This document shows, piece by piece, positions 7,778 through 16,336 of a DNA stretch of 64,000 nt. Under the pieces are notes generated by a model. The model was given only the letters and a program-made list of their open reading frames with translations. It searched no databases and was not told the origin of the DNA. The first letter of the stretch is position 1; each line of letters opens with the position of its first letter. The DNA lies in the NCBI GenBank assembly GCA_963829845.1, contig CAWHKD010000006.1:81626-145625 (forward strand). Reading direction: 5' to 3'. The translations under genes and the position numbers were made by a program. The stretch comes from Gaiellasilicea sp963829845 (GTDB lineage Bacteria > Actinomycetota > Thermoleophilia > Gaiellales > Gaiellaceae).

Positions 7778-8773
7778 GTGAACGCCGAAGCACCCGACCG
7801 CAACCTCGCCCTCGAGCTCGTCCGCGTCACCGAAGCCGCCGCGCTCGCCGCGTCCGGCTGGGTCGGACGCGGCGAGAAGGAGAAGGCCGACGGCGCCGCC
7901 GTCGACGCGATGCGGCTCGTGCTCGACACGGTGCGGATGAACGGCACCGTGGTGATCGGCGAGGGGGAGAAGGACGAGGCGCCGATGCTCTACAACGGCG
8001 AGCAGGTCGGCGACGGCGACGGCCCCGCCGTCGACGTTGCCGTCGATCCGCTCGAGGGGACGCGCCTGACGGCCCTCGGCCAGCCGAACGCGATCGCGGT
8101 GATCGCCGTCGCCGAGCGCGGGACGATGTTCGACCCCGGCGGGGCTTTCTACATGGACAAGATCGCGGTCGGGCCTGAGGCCGCGGACGCAATCGACATC
8201 AACGCACCGCCCGGGGACAACGTCCGTGCGGTCGCGAAGGCAAAGGGTCTCGATGTCAGTGAGGTCACCGTCGTCGTCCTCGAGCGCGACCGGCACGAAA
8301 ACCTGATCCGCGAGCTTCGGGAGACCGGCGCGCGCGTGAACCTGATCCGCGACGGTGATGTCGCTCCGTCGATCGCGGCGGCGCAGGCGTTCGCGGGTGT
8401 CGACATGCTGATGGGTATCGGAGGCACGCCGGAGGGGGTCATCTCCGCCGCCGCGATCAAATGTCTGCGCGGTGCGATCCAGGGCAAGCTTTGGCCGCGC
8501 AACGACGAGGAGCGGCAGTCGCTGATCGACGCCGGGGTCGACCTCGAGCGCGTGCTGACGACGAACGATCTCGTCTCCGGCGACGACGTCTTTGTCGCCG
8601 CGACCGGGGTCACGAGCGGCGTCTTCCTGCGCGGCGTCCGCGTCACCGGTCCCGGCGTCGAGACCGAGTCGATCGTGATGCGCTCGCGATCCGGCACCGT
8701 CCGCCGGATCGCCGCCTACCACCCTTCCGAGAAGATCCGTCAACTGATGAAAGGAAAACGCGATGGCCACTAA
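7778..8773 (+). CDS. glpX: Fructose-1,6-bisphosphatase class II
   Basis: Hydrolyses fructose 1,6-bisphosphate to fructose 6-phosphate for gluconeogenesis; cytoplasmic and metal dependent. GlpX signatures: MNGTVVIGEGEKDEAPMLY, the metal-binding VDPLEGT, and the late MGIGGTPEGVISAAAIKCL. 331 residues, usual length. GTG 7778 is chosen because the family N-terminus (RNLALELVRVTEAAALAAS) follows 6 residues later and TAGGAT (7764-7769) lies 8 nt upstream, indicating leaderless transcription. The stop overlaps the aldolase start by 11 nt, so opposing steps of the same interconversion are co-expressed. Confidence 0.95.
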   Translation: MNAEAPDRNLALELVRVTEAAALAASGWVGRGEKEKADGAAVDAMRLVLDTVRMNGTVVIGEGEKDEAPMLYNGEQVGDGDGPAVDVAVDPLEGTRLTALGQPNAIAVIAVAERGTMFDPGGAFYMDKIAVGPEAADAIDINAPPGDNVRAVAKAKGLDVSEVTVVVLERDRHENLIRELRETGARVNLIRDGDVAPSIAAAQAFAGVDMLMGIGGTPEGVISAAAIKCLRGAIQGKLWPRNDEERQSLIDAGVDLERVLTTNDLVSGDDVFVAATGVTSGVFLRGVRVTGPGVETESIVMRSRSGTVRRIAAYHPSEKIRQLMKGKRDGH

Positions 8774-9791
8774 TGAGCTGCACGAGACCGCCAGGTCGCT
8801 CGTCACCGACAACAAGGGGATCCTGGCCGCCGACGAGAGCTCCGGGACGATCGAGAAGCGCTTCGACTCGATCGACCTCGAGTCGACCGAGGAGAACCGG
8901 CGCGCCTACCGCGACATGCTCTTCACGACGCCCGGCCTGGAGGACTTCGTCAGCGGCGTCATCCTCTACGACGAGACGATCCGGCAGCAGTCGAGCGACG
9001 GGACGCCGTTCGCGCAGCTGCTCGCCGACCGCGGGATCATCCCCGGGATCAAGGTCGACACCGGCGCCAAGGATCTGGCCGGCGCGCCCGGCGAGAAGGT
9101 GACCGAAGGCCTCGACGGCCTTCGCGCGCGGCTCGAGGAGTACAGGGGCTTGGGCGCCCGCTTCGCCAAGTGGCGTGCTGTGATCACGATCGGCGAAGGA
9201 ATCCCGACGGCGTACTGCATCGAGGTGAACGCGCAGGCGCTCGCGCGCTACGCGGCGCTCTGCCAGGAGCAAGGCCTCGTCCCGATCGTCGAGCCCGAGG
9301 TGCTGATGGACGCCGACAATGAGATCGAGACCTGCTACCGGGCGACGAAGCGGACGCTGCACAAGACGTTCGACGAGCTCTACCACCAGCGCGTCGACCT
9401 GGAGGGGATGCTGCTGAAGCCGAACATGGTCATCTCCGGCAAGGGCTCGCCGACTCAGGCGAGCGCCTCGGAGGTCGCCGCGTGGACGATCCGCTGCTTC
9501 CGCGAGACCGTCCCGGCAGCCGTGCCTGGGATCGTTTTCCTCTCCGGCGGCCAGTCCGACGAGCAGGCGAGCGAGAACCTGAACGCAATCAACTCGCTCG
9601 GGCCGCAGCCGTGGGTGCTCTCCTTCTCGTACGGCCGCGCGCTGCAGGCGCCGGCCCTGAAGGCCTGGAGTGGGTCGGCGGACAACGTCGAGGCGGGGCA
9701 GTCGTTCCTCGCGCTCCGCGCCCGCTGCAACAGCGCAGCCGTCGCGGGCCGCTACTCGGCGGAGATGGAGGAGCTTGCCACGTCGAGCTGA
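8763..9791 (+). CDS. Fructose-bisphosphate aldolase class I
   Basis: Cleaves or forms fructose 1,6-bisphosphate through a Schiff base. Class I signatures: GILAADESSGTIEKRF near residue 20, FAKWRAV, the Schiff-base Lys 219 within LLKPNMV, FLSGGQS and FSYGRALQ. 342 residues, normal for the plant/animal-type enzyme, which is less common than class II in bacteria. ATG 8763 follows an AAAGGA ribosome site inside the end of glpX, so the pair is translationally coupled. Confidence 0.96.
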   Translation: MATNELHETARSLVTDNKGILAADESSGTIEKRFDSIDLESTEENRRAYRDMLFTTPGLEDFVSGVILYDETIRQQSSDGTPFAQLLADRGIIPGIKVDTGAKDLAGAPGEKVTEGLDGLRARLEEYRGLGARFAKWRAVITIGEGIPTAYCIEVNAQALARYAALCQEQGLVPIVEPEVLMDADNEIETCYRATKRTLHKTFDELYHQRVDLEGMLLKPNMVISGKGSPTQASASEVAAWTIRCFRETVPAAVPGIVFLSGGQSDEQASENLNAINSLGPQPWVLSFSYGRALQAPALKAWSGSADNVEAGQSFLALRARCNSAAVAGRYSAEMEELATSS

Positions 9792-9795
9792 GCGT

Positions 9796-10344
9796 TTATG
9801 CGCCCTCGAGCGGGGGAGCCCACGGCGGGATCACGCAATTCGGGTCGCGGTACGCGGGAAAGAGCTTGACCTTGTACTGGTGGAGGGCCAGCGCAAAGGG
9901 ATAGAGGTCGTCGGCCTGCGCCGCAGTCGCGCCCAGCCGCTGCGCCGCGTCCCTGAAGAACACGAGCGCCTGGCACTCCACTTTCCCTTCGTCCCGGCGA
10001 TGACGCCAGTGGCGCAGGTGGAACGCCTCGTGCGTGAGTACCAGGGTCCCTAGCGCCTGTTTCCAGGCGGGAACGCTCGTGCTGCCCACGTTGAGCGCTC
10101 CCTCGCACACGGCCGGCCCGAGGACCGTGTAGTCGTCGCGGAGATTGGTGTACGCCGAGCTGAACGACGCCGCGAAGCTTGCATCCCAACTGGCCCGCGA
10201 CGGGCAGCGGACCTCACCGACGCCCAGCGAGTAGACGCGTGCGACCGCCGTCGGCCTCGCGGCCCCGTCTGACGCCGGCGCAATCGGCGCGTGCAGGACG
10301 GCGGCGAGAACGAGCGCGCCGACGAGTTTCAGCAGGACTCTCAT
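9796..10344 (-). CDS. Secreted protein with HExxH motif, uncharacterised
   Basis: 182 residues with a Sec signal peptide: MRVLLKLVGALVLAAVLHAP, probably cut after residue 25. The mature part has two Cys that could pair and a helix TLVLTHEAFHLRHWRHRRDE carrying HEAFH, the gluzincin zinc-binding pattern. A distal Glu cannot be pinned down, so peptidase activity is only possible. I know no named family. Tail-to-tail with the aldolase gene (4 nt). Confidence 0.65.
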   Translation of the reverse strand: MRVLLKLVGALVLAAVLHAPIAPASDGAARPTAVARVYSLGVGEVRCPSRASWDASFAASFSSAYTNLRDDYTVLGPAVCEGALNVGSTSVPAWKQALGTLVLTHEAFHLRHWRHRRDEGKVECQALVFFRDAAQRLGATAAQADDLYPFALALHQYKVKLFPAYRDPNCVIPPWAPPLEGA

Positions 10345-10425
10345 GCTTCATGTGACGCGCGGCGCCTCGCACTTCTTCCCATTCTGCGCTAGGAAACGTT
10401 CCTGGCTCGCTCGAGCTGAGCTCGA

Positions 10426-11730
10426 TCACCTTTCGAGCAGCGCGCGGTCGTAGAAATCGACGACCCGGCGCTCGTACTCCGCCGGCTGCGCCTTCAGGCC
10501 GCCGGTGTGGTCGGCTCCGGGCACCTTCCAGATCTCCTTCGGCTGGCCGGCGGCGGCGTAGTACTTCGGCTGCCTGACGTCCTCGCCGCCCATGCCTGGG
10601 TCGGCCCAGATCAGGAACACGGATCGGGGAGCGATCTCGCCGATCCGGTCGACGATCGGCGGCGGCGGCGACTGGTTCGAGAAGACGGCAACCGTTGCGC
10701 TGAGCGCGGCCCACGTCGGCGCGAACACGCGGTTCGCGCCGGTCAGGTCGACCTCGCCTGCCGGGTAGCCGGCGCCCTCGGAGACGATCGCCTTGAAGTC
10801 GGACGACTGTGCTGCGGCCTCGATCAGGATCTCGCCGCCGACGGAGAAGCCGTAGCCGCCGATCCGGTCGTCGTCCACGTCAGGGCGCGTCTTCAGGTAC
10901 TCGGCGCCCGCGATCAGGTCGCGGTCGCCCGCCCAGCGGACGGTGTCGCCCTCGCTCGTGCCCTGGCCGCGCGGGTTCAGGAGCAGGACGCCGTAGCCGT
11001 GGCGGATCAGCATCCGGGCTTCGGCGGAGCGGGTCGCGCCGGGGAAGAGGATCACCGCGGCGCGGTTCTTCGAGCGTACGTACGAGCCGGTGAGCTCGAG
11101 CGAGTCGCTCGTTGTGACGGTGACCTGCTCGTACGGGACGCGGAGGTCGGGCTCGACGACGCCGCGCCCAGTGTGCGTGTAGGTGTACGCGAAGCCGACG
11201 GGGAAGACGACGAGTGCGAAGACGGCGAATGCGAGCGGCACGGATGCGACGATGGTCAGCCCGCGTCGCAGCACGGTGCGCCGGCGGGAGCCGTAGGAGC
11301 GCCGGGAGCGCCAGAGGACGACAAGGCCGGTCGCGATGAGCACGACGCCGGCGGCAATCGTCAGCGGCCCGGTCGTGTAGTGGTCGCCTGACGCCCCGCC
11401 TTGCGAGAGCCAGTACGCGCTCGGGATTCCGAACGCGATCCCGAGCACGCCGAAGGTGAGAGCGAGTGCGGCCCTGATCCCGGCGCGCGCGCGGAGGTAC
11501 GCGGCTGCTGCAGCAGTGATGACGGCGATCGGGATCAGGCCGCTGGCGAGATGGTCGGTGGGGGAGGTGCCGGGCTCGGGCTGGAGCAAGTTGTCGTCGG
11601 CAATGTGGAGGGCGACCGCGCCCAGCGCGATCGTGGCGATGCCGCGCTCGGTCCGAGCGAAGCGACGGGCGCGCGCCACGATCGAGTCGTGGCGGGCGGG
11701 GGCGGGGAGGGCCTGGCTGCTGGATGTCAT
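10426..11730 (-). CDS. Membrane-anchored alpha/beta hydrolase
   Basis: 434 residues. The first ~200 carry about five hydrophobic segments (for example IATIALGAVALHIADD, LIPIAVITAAAAAYL and FAVFALVVFPVGFAYTY). The remainder is an alpha/beta-hydrolase domain with an oxyanion-side LLNPRGQGTSEGD, the nucleophile elbow GYGFSVGG (GxSxG) and a late Asp/His pair around DPGMGG and ADHTGG. The substrate is unknown; such proteins are often called dienelactone-hydrolase- or peptidase-like. The ATG giving MTSSSQ is used; longer starts would add an Arg-rich stretch that does not look coding. Confidence 0.8.
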   Translation of the reverse strand: MTSSSQALPAPARHDSIVARARRFARTERGIATIALGAVALHIADDNLLQPEPGTSPTDHLASGLIPIAVITAAAAAYLRARAGIRAALALTFGVLGIAFGIPSAYWLSQGGASGDHYTTGPLTIAAGVVLIATGLVVLWRSRRSYGSRRRTVLRRGLTIVASVPLAFAVFALVVFPVGFAYTYTHTGRGVVEPDLRVPYEQVTVTTSDSLELTGSYVRSKNRAAVILFPGATRSAEARMLIRHGYGVLLLNPRGQGTSEGDTVRWAGDRDLIAGAEYLKTRPDVDDDRIGGYGFSVGGEILIEAAAQSSDFKAIVSEGAGYPAGEVDLTGANRVFAPTWAALSATVAVFSNQSPPPPIVDRIGEIAPRSVFLIWADPGMGGEDVRQPKYYAAAGQPKEIWKVPGADHTGGLKAQPAEYERRVVDFYDRALLER

Positions 11731-11806
11731 GCACCGAGGCTCGCACCGAATCGGCGAGCCGACAGCGCGGCCTGCAGGGGTCTCGAGGTGCGGCCCGCCG
11801 TACCGC

Positions 11807-12577
11807 TTAGACGTACCTGCCCATGCCGCCGGCGACGTCGATCGACGCGCCGGTGATATAGCTCGCGCGCTCGCCGAGCAGGAACGCGACCAGGCCAGAC
11901 ACCTCGTCCGGGAGCCCGAAGCGCCCGAGCGGGACCTCCTGCCGCGCAAACGTGTCGAAGAACTCCTCTCGCGGCACGTCGGGCGCGCGCCGCAGGTGGA
12001 TGTTCTCCCACTGTGGCGTGATCACGAAGCCGATGTTGACGCCGTTGACGAGGATGTTGTCCTTCGCCACCTCGAGCGCGAGCGTCTTCGTGAACGAGTT
12101 GCCGGCGGCCCGGTTGACCGAGGTTGCGAAGAAGGTCGGGTCGGGATAGCGCGAGTAGACGGCGCCGATGTTGACTATGCGGCCGCCGCCGGCCGAGCGC
12201 ATGTGCGGCAGCACCTCGCGGCAGCAGCGGATCAGCGAGAAGACCTTGACGTCGTAATCGGCGGCCCAGTTCTCGTCGGTCAGTGTCCCGAAGTTGCCCG
12301 GGTGTGCGCCGCCGGCGTTGTTGACGAGGAAGTCGATCCCACCGAGGGCCTCCGCCGACCGCGCAACGAAGTCGCGCACCTGCTCGGGATCGGTGACGTC
12401 GGCCGCCTGTGCGTGGGCTGCGCCCAGCTCCTCGCCTGCGGCGAGGACCTCCGCTTCGTTCCGCGCGCAGATTGCGACGCGGGCGCCCTCGCCGACGAGT
12501 TCCCGGGCGATTGCCGCGCCGAGGCCCTTCGACCCTCCGGTGACGAGTCCGCGCCGCCCTTCGAGGCCGAGCTTCAC
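11807..12577 (-). CDS. Short-chain dehydrogenase/reductase-like protein lacking the YxxxK dyad
   Basis: 256 residues with the SDR nucleotide site TGGSKGLGAAIA near residue 13, the NNAGG motif near residue 87 and the structural Asn-containing IVNIGAVYS strand. Where the catalytic YxxxK should be (SASKAAL in classical SDRs) the sequence reads TSVNRAAG, so Tyr becomes Thr and Lys becomes Arg. It may be a non-catalytic or mechanistically different relative. Starts within a 4-nt overlap with the cupin gene, as the last gene of the aminotransferase-cupin-SDR operon. Confidence 0.85.
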   Translation of the reverse strand: MKLGLEGRRGLVTGGSKGLGAAIARELVGEGARVAICARNEAEVLAAGEELGAAHAQAADVTDPEQVRDFVARSAEALGGIDFLVNNAGGAHPGNFGTLTDENWAADYDVKVFSLIRCCREVLPHMRSAGGGRIVNIGAVYSRYPDPTFFATSVNRAAGNSFTKTLALEVAKDNILVNGVNIGFVITPQWENIHLRRAPDVPREEFFDTFARQEVPLGRFGLPDEVSGLVAFLLGERASYITGASIDVAGGMGRYV

Positions 12578-12948
12578 TTCGTGCGCAGGTACGCGTCAGA
12601 GCCGTCGAGCCAGTCCTGGCGCGGCGGGCAGAAGATGTCGACGTCGAGAGTCGTCTCCAGTGCCTCGGCCTTGTGCGGGAGCCAGGAGGGGAGGTGAAGC
12701 ACTTCGCCCGCGCCGACGTCGACGACCTCCGACTCGTCCTCGCCGAGCCAGAAGCGCAGCTTCCCTTCGAGGATGTAGGTGAGCTGCTCGTTCTCGTGTG
12801 AGTGCTGCGGAACGATGCATCCCTTCTCGAGGAACACCTGCGCCAGCATCATCCGCTCGGTGGAGATCAGCCGCCGCGAGAGGTCCGGCTTCAGGGGCTC
12901 CTTGGCGAGGTCGTCCCAGCGGTAGCGAGTCGCGCCTGCGTCGCTCAC
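12574..12948 (-). CDS. Small cupin-domain protein
   Basis: 124 residues forming a single beta-barrel. Cupin motif 1 is visible as PQHSHENEQLTYILEGKLRF (His, His, Glu metal ligands) and motif 2 as GEVLHLPSWLPHKAEAL with the final His. Likely binds one metal; substrate unknown. GTG 12948 overlaps the aminotransferase stop (GTGA) and its own stop overlaps the SDR start, so it is the middle gene of a tightly coupled three-gene operon. Confidence 0.88.
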   Translation of the reverse strand: MSDAGATRYRWDDLAKEPLKPDLSRRLISTERMMLAQVFLEKGCIVPQHSHENEQLTYILEGKLRFWLGEDESEVVDVGAGEVLHLPSWLPHKAEALETTLDVDIFCPPRQDWLDGSDAYLRTK

Positions 12949-14141
12949 AGGAGCGACCCCAGCCGTTCGATCCCGTCGTCGATCTGCGCTTCGTCGACGA
13001 GGCTGAACGAGAGCCGCACGGTGTCGGTGCCGCGGCCGTCGGGAAAGAAGAGCGTGCCGGGGACGATCCCGACGGCCTGCTCGACCGCGCGCCGCGTGAG
13101 GTCGACGGAGTCGGGGCCGTCCGGGAGCGTCAGCCAGGAGAAGAAGCCGCCCTGCGGCCGGGTCCAGTGCGCCCCCGCGGGCATCGAGCGCTCGAGCGCC
13201 GCGAGCAGACGCTCACCCTTGCGCCGGTAGAGCGCCCGCGACCGTGTCAGCTGCTCGTCGATCCAGCCCCGGCGAGCCGATTCCTCGAACAGCCGCTGGC
13301 CAAGCGCGCCTGCGCACTGGTCGGTGAGCTGCTTCGCCGCGACGAGCCGCGCAGAGATCTCGGCCGGGCCGACGGCCCACCCGAGCCGCACGCCGGGACA
13401 GAACGTCTTCGACGTCGTGCCCGCCTGGACGACGACGTCCGGAGCGAGGCTCCAGAGGCTCGGCAGCATCTCGTCGGTGAAGCCCAGCTCGCGGTAGGCG
13501 ACGTCCTCGACGATCAGGAAACCGTAACGGCGCGCCAGGTCGACGAGCGGAGCCCGCCGGTCGGCCGCGAGGCTCACGCCCGCGGGGTTCTGGTGGTCGG
13601 GGATCGTGTAGACGAGCTTCGGGCGGAGCCCGTCTGTCAGCCGGCGCTCGAGCTCGTCGACTTCGAGGCCGTGCTCGTCGAGGGGCACGGCGACGAGGGT
13701 CGCTTCGAAGCTCCGGAACGCCTGAATCGCCCCCAGGTAGGTCGGCCCCTCGACGACGACGTCGTCGCCAGGATCGAGGAACGACTTCCCGATCAGCTCC
13801 AGCGCCTCGATCGCGCCGCTGGTGATCGAGAGCTCGCCCTCGGCCGGCCGGCGGCCCTGGAGTGACTCGAGCCGGTCCGCGAACGCATCGAGCGGCCCGG
13901 CCAGTCCACGCGTCGGCGCGTACTGGAAGGCGCTCAGCTCGCCCGCATCGACGAACTCCTGGAGCAGCGACGAGATTCGCTCACGGGGGAACGTCTCCGG
14001 GTCGGGGAAGCCGCCGGCGAACGAGATTACGTCGGGCATACCGAGGAGGGCGAGGACGGAGGCGATTCCCTCGCCGACCTCACCCCGGGTGCGCGCCGCG
14101 GCGAGTGCCTCCCAGCGCGCTGACGCGGGTGTCACCGTCAC
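12945..14141 (-). CDS. PLP-dependent aminotransferase, class I/II (2-aminoadipate/LysN-like)
   Basis: 398 residues, fold type I. Visible: VISFAGGFPDPETFP near residue 38, LSITSGAIEALEL, YTIPDHQNPAGVSL (PLP Asn/Asp region), VEDVAYRELGF, the Schiff-base Lys in GTTSKTFCPGVRLGW, and a late substrate-binding Arg in TVRLSFS. Closest in pattern to 2-aminoadipate or multi-substrate aminotransferases of the MocR/LysN branch; the substrate is not determined. GTG 14141 has TAGGAT 7 nt upstream (leaderless). Leads the cupin-SDR operon and is divergent from the ArsR gene. Confidence 0.93.
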   Translation of the reverse strand: MTVTPASARWEALAAARTRGEVGEGIASVLALLGMPDVISFAGGFPDPETFPRERISSLLQEFVDAGELSAFQYAPTRGLAGPLDAFADRLESLQGRRPAEGELSITSGAIEALELIGKSFLDPGDDVVVEGPTYLGAIQAFRSFEATLVAVPLDEHGLEVDELERRLTDGLRPKLVYTIPDHQNPAGVSLAADRRAPLVDLARRYGFLIVEDVAYRELGFTDEMLPSLWSLAPDVVVQAGTTSKTFCPGVRLGWAVGPAEISARLVAAKQLTDQCAGALGQRLFEESARRGWIDEQLTRSRALYRRKGERLLAALERSMPAGAHWTRPQGGFFSWLTLPDGPDSVDLTRRAVEQAVGIVPGTLFFPDGRGTDTVRLSFSLVDEAQIDDGIERLGSLL

Positions 14142-14169
14142 GCCGCCAATCCTATGCAGCGGGGCTCAT

Positions 14170-14199
14170 TTGACATGTGACCATATGGTCACGTATCAT
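14170..14199 (+). promoter_or_regulatory. ArsR-gene promoter with perfect palindromic operator
   Basis: TTGACA (14170-14175) and TATCAT (14194-14199) are 18 bp apart, and the ATG follows 6 nt later. The spacer is occupied by the perfect 16-bp palindrome GTGACCATATGGTCAC (14177-14192), an arrangement expected for autorepression by the adjacent ArsR protein. The opposite-strand -10 of the aminotransferase gene (14154-14149) is 23 bp away and could be affected too. Confidence 0.75.
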
Positions 14200-14205
14200 C
14201 ACGGA

Positions 14206-14526
14206 ATGACCGACGACGACCGTGTGTTCAAGGCGCTCGCAGACCCGACGCGGCGCTTCCTGCTCGACCGGCTCTTCGAGCGTGACGGCCGCACGCTGAC
14301 CGAGCTCGAGTCGGAACTGGAGATGACCCGCTTCGGCGTCATGAAGCACCTCCGCGTCCTCGAAGACGCAGGCCTCGTCGTCGTGCACCGCTCGGGCCGG
14401 GAGAAGCTGCACTTCCTGAACCCGGTGCCGATCCGGCTGATCCACGACCGGTGGATCGACAAGTACACGGAGCGCCAGGTGTCGGCGCTCGCGAACCTCA
14501 AGGCGGAACTGGAGGACACTGCATGA
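14206..14526 (+). CDS. ArsR-family winged-helix transcriptional repressor
   Basis: 106 residues. FKALADPTRRFLLDRLFE at residues 9-26 is the standard ArsR opening; the recognition helix lies in EMTRFGVMKHLRVLEDAGLV, followed by the wing HRSGREKLHFLN. There is no metal-binding CxC motif, so it belongs with ArsR proteins that accompany SRPBCC/AHSA1 genes rather than metal sensors. Its stop overlaps the next start (ATGA). The upstream palindrome suggests autoregulation. Confidence 0.93.
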   Translation: MTDDDRVFKALADPTRRFLLDRLFERDGRTLTELESELEMTRFGVMKHLRVLEDAGLVVVHRSGREKLHFLNPVPIRLIHDRWIDKYTERQVSALANLKAELEDTA

Positions 14527-15023
14527 GCACGATGACCGAGACCGGGGTGACCCAGGTCTACCGCGTCTACATCAAGGCGACCCCGGAGGCGATCTGGGAC
14601 GCGATCACGAAGCCCGACTGGAACGAGCGGTACGGCTATCCGGGGCGGGGAGAGTACGACCTCCGCCCGGGAGGCACCTACCGCGCTGTCGCCGGTCCCG
14701 AGGCGCAGGCGATGGGGATGCCGGAGCTGCTCGTCGAGGGCGAGGTGATCGAGTTGGATCCGCCGCGCAGGCTCGTCCAGACCTGGCGGGCGGCGTGGGA
14801 TCCCGACCTCGTCGCGGAGGGCTTCACCCGCGTCACCTGGGAGATCTCCGAGGAGGACGGCGGCGTGACCCACCTGACGGTCACCCACGAGCTCGAGGGT
14901 GCACCGAAGCACGCGGCGCAGGTCGCGAGCATCGCTCCGCTCGCGCAGGGCGGCGGCGGCTGGACGTGGATCCTCAGCGACCTGAAGACGCTGCTCGAGT
15001 CCGGCAGCTCGCTGCAGGACTGA
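14523..15023 (+). CDS. SRPBCC (AHSA1-like) ligand-binding domain protein
   Basis: 166 residues. VYRVYIKATPEAIWDAITKP opens the Bet v 1-like fold; LRPGGTYR, EVIELDPPRRLVQTWR and THLTVTHELEG are typical AHSA1 strands, and GGGWTWILSDLKTLLE is the closing helix. Members bind hydrophobic ligands or act in stress responses; the ligand is unknown. Translationally coupled to the ArsR repressor, an arrangement found widely in actinobacteria. Confidence 0.9.
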   Translation: MSTMTETGVTQVYRVYIKATPEAIWDAITKPDWNERYGYPGRGEYDLRPGGTYRAVAGPEAQAMGMPELLVEGEVIELDPPRRLVQTWRAAWDPDLVAEGFTRVTWEISEEDGGVTHLTVTHELEGAPKHAAQVASIAPLAQGGGGWTWILSDLKTLLESGSSLQD

Positions 15024-15031
15024 GTCGGATC

Positions 15032-15061
15032 GGCGGGGGCCCGTAGCGCGGGGCCCCCGCC
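15032..15061. terminator. Strong hairpin between convergent genes
   Basis: Perfect 11-bp stem GGCGGGGGCCC / GGGCCCCCGCC (15032-15042 with 15051-15061) and an 8-nt loop, placed between the SRPBCC stop and the carbonic anhydrase stop. No T-tract on either side; likely a bidirectional terminator. Confidence 0.7.
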
Positions 15062-15068
15062 TGCCGGC

Positions 15069-15569
15069 TCAGCAGAGGCGCGTGAGCCGCCCCGTGTCGA
15101 CGTCGTAGAGGAAGCCGCCGACGCGGAGGTTCGTCAGGTACGGCCACGACCGCACCCGCTGCACGTCGTCGCGGATCGTCTCCTCCTGGTCGTTCGAGAC
15201 GAGGAAGGCGAGGCTCCGTGTGTCGGGGCCGCCGGCACCGGCGATGGCGTCGTGGACGTCGTCCTCCTCGCCGGTCGCCATCCGGCACTTGGTGTGGGCG
15301 ACGATCATCGCCCGGTCGACGTCGAGCAGGTACGACGCGAGGACGAGCGTGCGCAGTACGTCGTCCGTGACGCGTGCACCGGCGTTGCGGAGGATCTTCG
15401 CGTCGCCGGGATCGAGTCCGAGCATGGCGAGCGGCTCGATCCTCGAGTCCATGCAGGTGAGGACGGCCAGCCCCTTCGCCGCGCTCGCCTCGAGGCCCTG
15501 GAGCCGGAAGCCGTGCGCGTAGGCCTCGTTCGCGGCGAGCACGTCGTCAAACGTTCGGTCGCCCGCCAC
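15069..15569 (-). CDS. Beta-class carbonic anhydrase
   Basis: 166 residues. Interconverts CO2 and bicarbonate with one zinc per subunit. The CMDSR motif (zinc Cys with the Asp/Arg dyad) is near residue 39, KILRNAGARVTDDVLRTL follows, and HTKCRM supplies the zinc His and Cys. Short length and motif spacing match the compact actinobacterial type resembling Mycobacterium Rv1284. GTG 15569 has TAGGAT 6 nt upstream, so it is probably leaderless. Single gene. Confidence 0.93.
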   Translation of the reverse strand: MAGDRTFDDVLAANEAYAHGFRLQGLEASAAKGLAVLTCMDSRIEPLAMLGLDPGDAKILRNAGARVTDDVLRTLVLASYLLDVDRAMIVAHTKCRMATGEEDDVHDAIAGAGGPDTRSLAFLVSNDQEETIRDDVQRVRSWPYLTNLRVGGFLYDVDTGRLTRLC

Positions 15570-15705
15570 ACGCGCATCCTAGGCAACGACCGGCTGAGCA
15601 CTACCTAGGTAGGTGCGGGAAGAAGACAGGTAGCCGGCACCGATGACGCCGTGAGGGCCTCGTCGTAGCGTCCTCCACGACATCCAATGCAAACGGAGGA
15701 CATCG

Positions 15706-16263
15706 ATGCACACCACTCGTCTGACCCGCCTCATCATCGGCTGTGTGGCCGCCCTGGCATTGACCGCATCGGCGCACGCCGGACAGATGCCCGTACCGCA
15801 GACGCAGCCGGGCGATCCGCTCGATCCCCGGACGTACGCACCGGAGAGCACTCCCTTCCTCATGGTGCACGCGACCGGCACGCAGAAGTACGCCTGCCAG
15901 GCGAACGGCACCTGGCTGTTCTCGGATCCAGTCGCAGTGCTCTACGACACGGCCAAGCCGGAGAAGGCGGTCGGTAGTCACTATCTGAACTTCGCCACAG
16001 GACGGCCAGTGTGGGAGTTCAAGGACGGCAGCATCGTCGAGGCTGCGCGCAAGGTCACGGTGCCGGGTGGCGCGGGCAACATCGCCTCGCTCCTGCTCCA
16101 GGCGGTCGTCACGACCGCCGGCCCCGACGGGGATCGTCTGGCCACGACGACCTGGGTTCAGCGCCTGAACCCTTCCGGTGGCGTGGCTCCGGACGGAGCA
16201 TGTGCGCCCGGCGACACGATCGCGGTCCCGTACAGCACCGACTACGTCTTCTGGAGGCGATGA
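15706..16263 (+). CDS. Secreted DUF3455-family protein
   Basis: 185 residues with a Sec signal peptide (LIIGCVAALALTASAHA, predicted cleavage after AHA near residue 25). The mature domain matches DUF3455: MVHATGTQKYACQANGTW, then VGSHYLNFATGRPVWEFKDG and a C-terminal GDTIAVPYSTDYVFWR. Family function is unknown. Two Cys (residues ~65 and ~165) may form a disulphide. ATG 15706 follows AACGGAGGA, a good ribosome site. Single gene followed by a strong hairpin. Confidence 0.87.
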   Translation: MHTTRLTRLIIGCVAALALTASAHAGQMPVPQTQPGDPLDPRTYAPESTPFLMVHATGTQKYACQANGTWLFSDPVAVLYDTAKPEKAVGSHYLNFATGRPVWEFKDGSIVEAARKVTVPGGAGNIASLLLQAVVTTAGPDGDRLATTTWVQRLNPSGGVAPDGACAPGDTIAVPYSTDYVFWRR

Positions 16264-16296
16264 GAGCCGGCGCGGACGAATCCGACGACTGAATCA

Positions 16297-16336
16297 CCAG
16301 CGACGGGGCGGCGGAAGCCGCCCCGTCACCGGCTGG
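16297..16336 (+). terminator. Hairpin downstream of the DUF3455 gene
   Basis: Perfect 11-bp stem GACGGGGCGGC / GCCGCCCCGTC (16302-16312 with 16317-16327), a GGAA tetraloop and an outer CCAGC/GCTGG pairing. Only a short TTT follows, so it is a probable rather than certain intrinsic terminator. Confidence 0.6.

Noticed and set aside
13822..14205. Upstream extension of the ArsR protein
   Set aside because: The extension is antisense to the aminotransferase gene and passes through the promoter and operator; ATG 14206 matches the family start.
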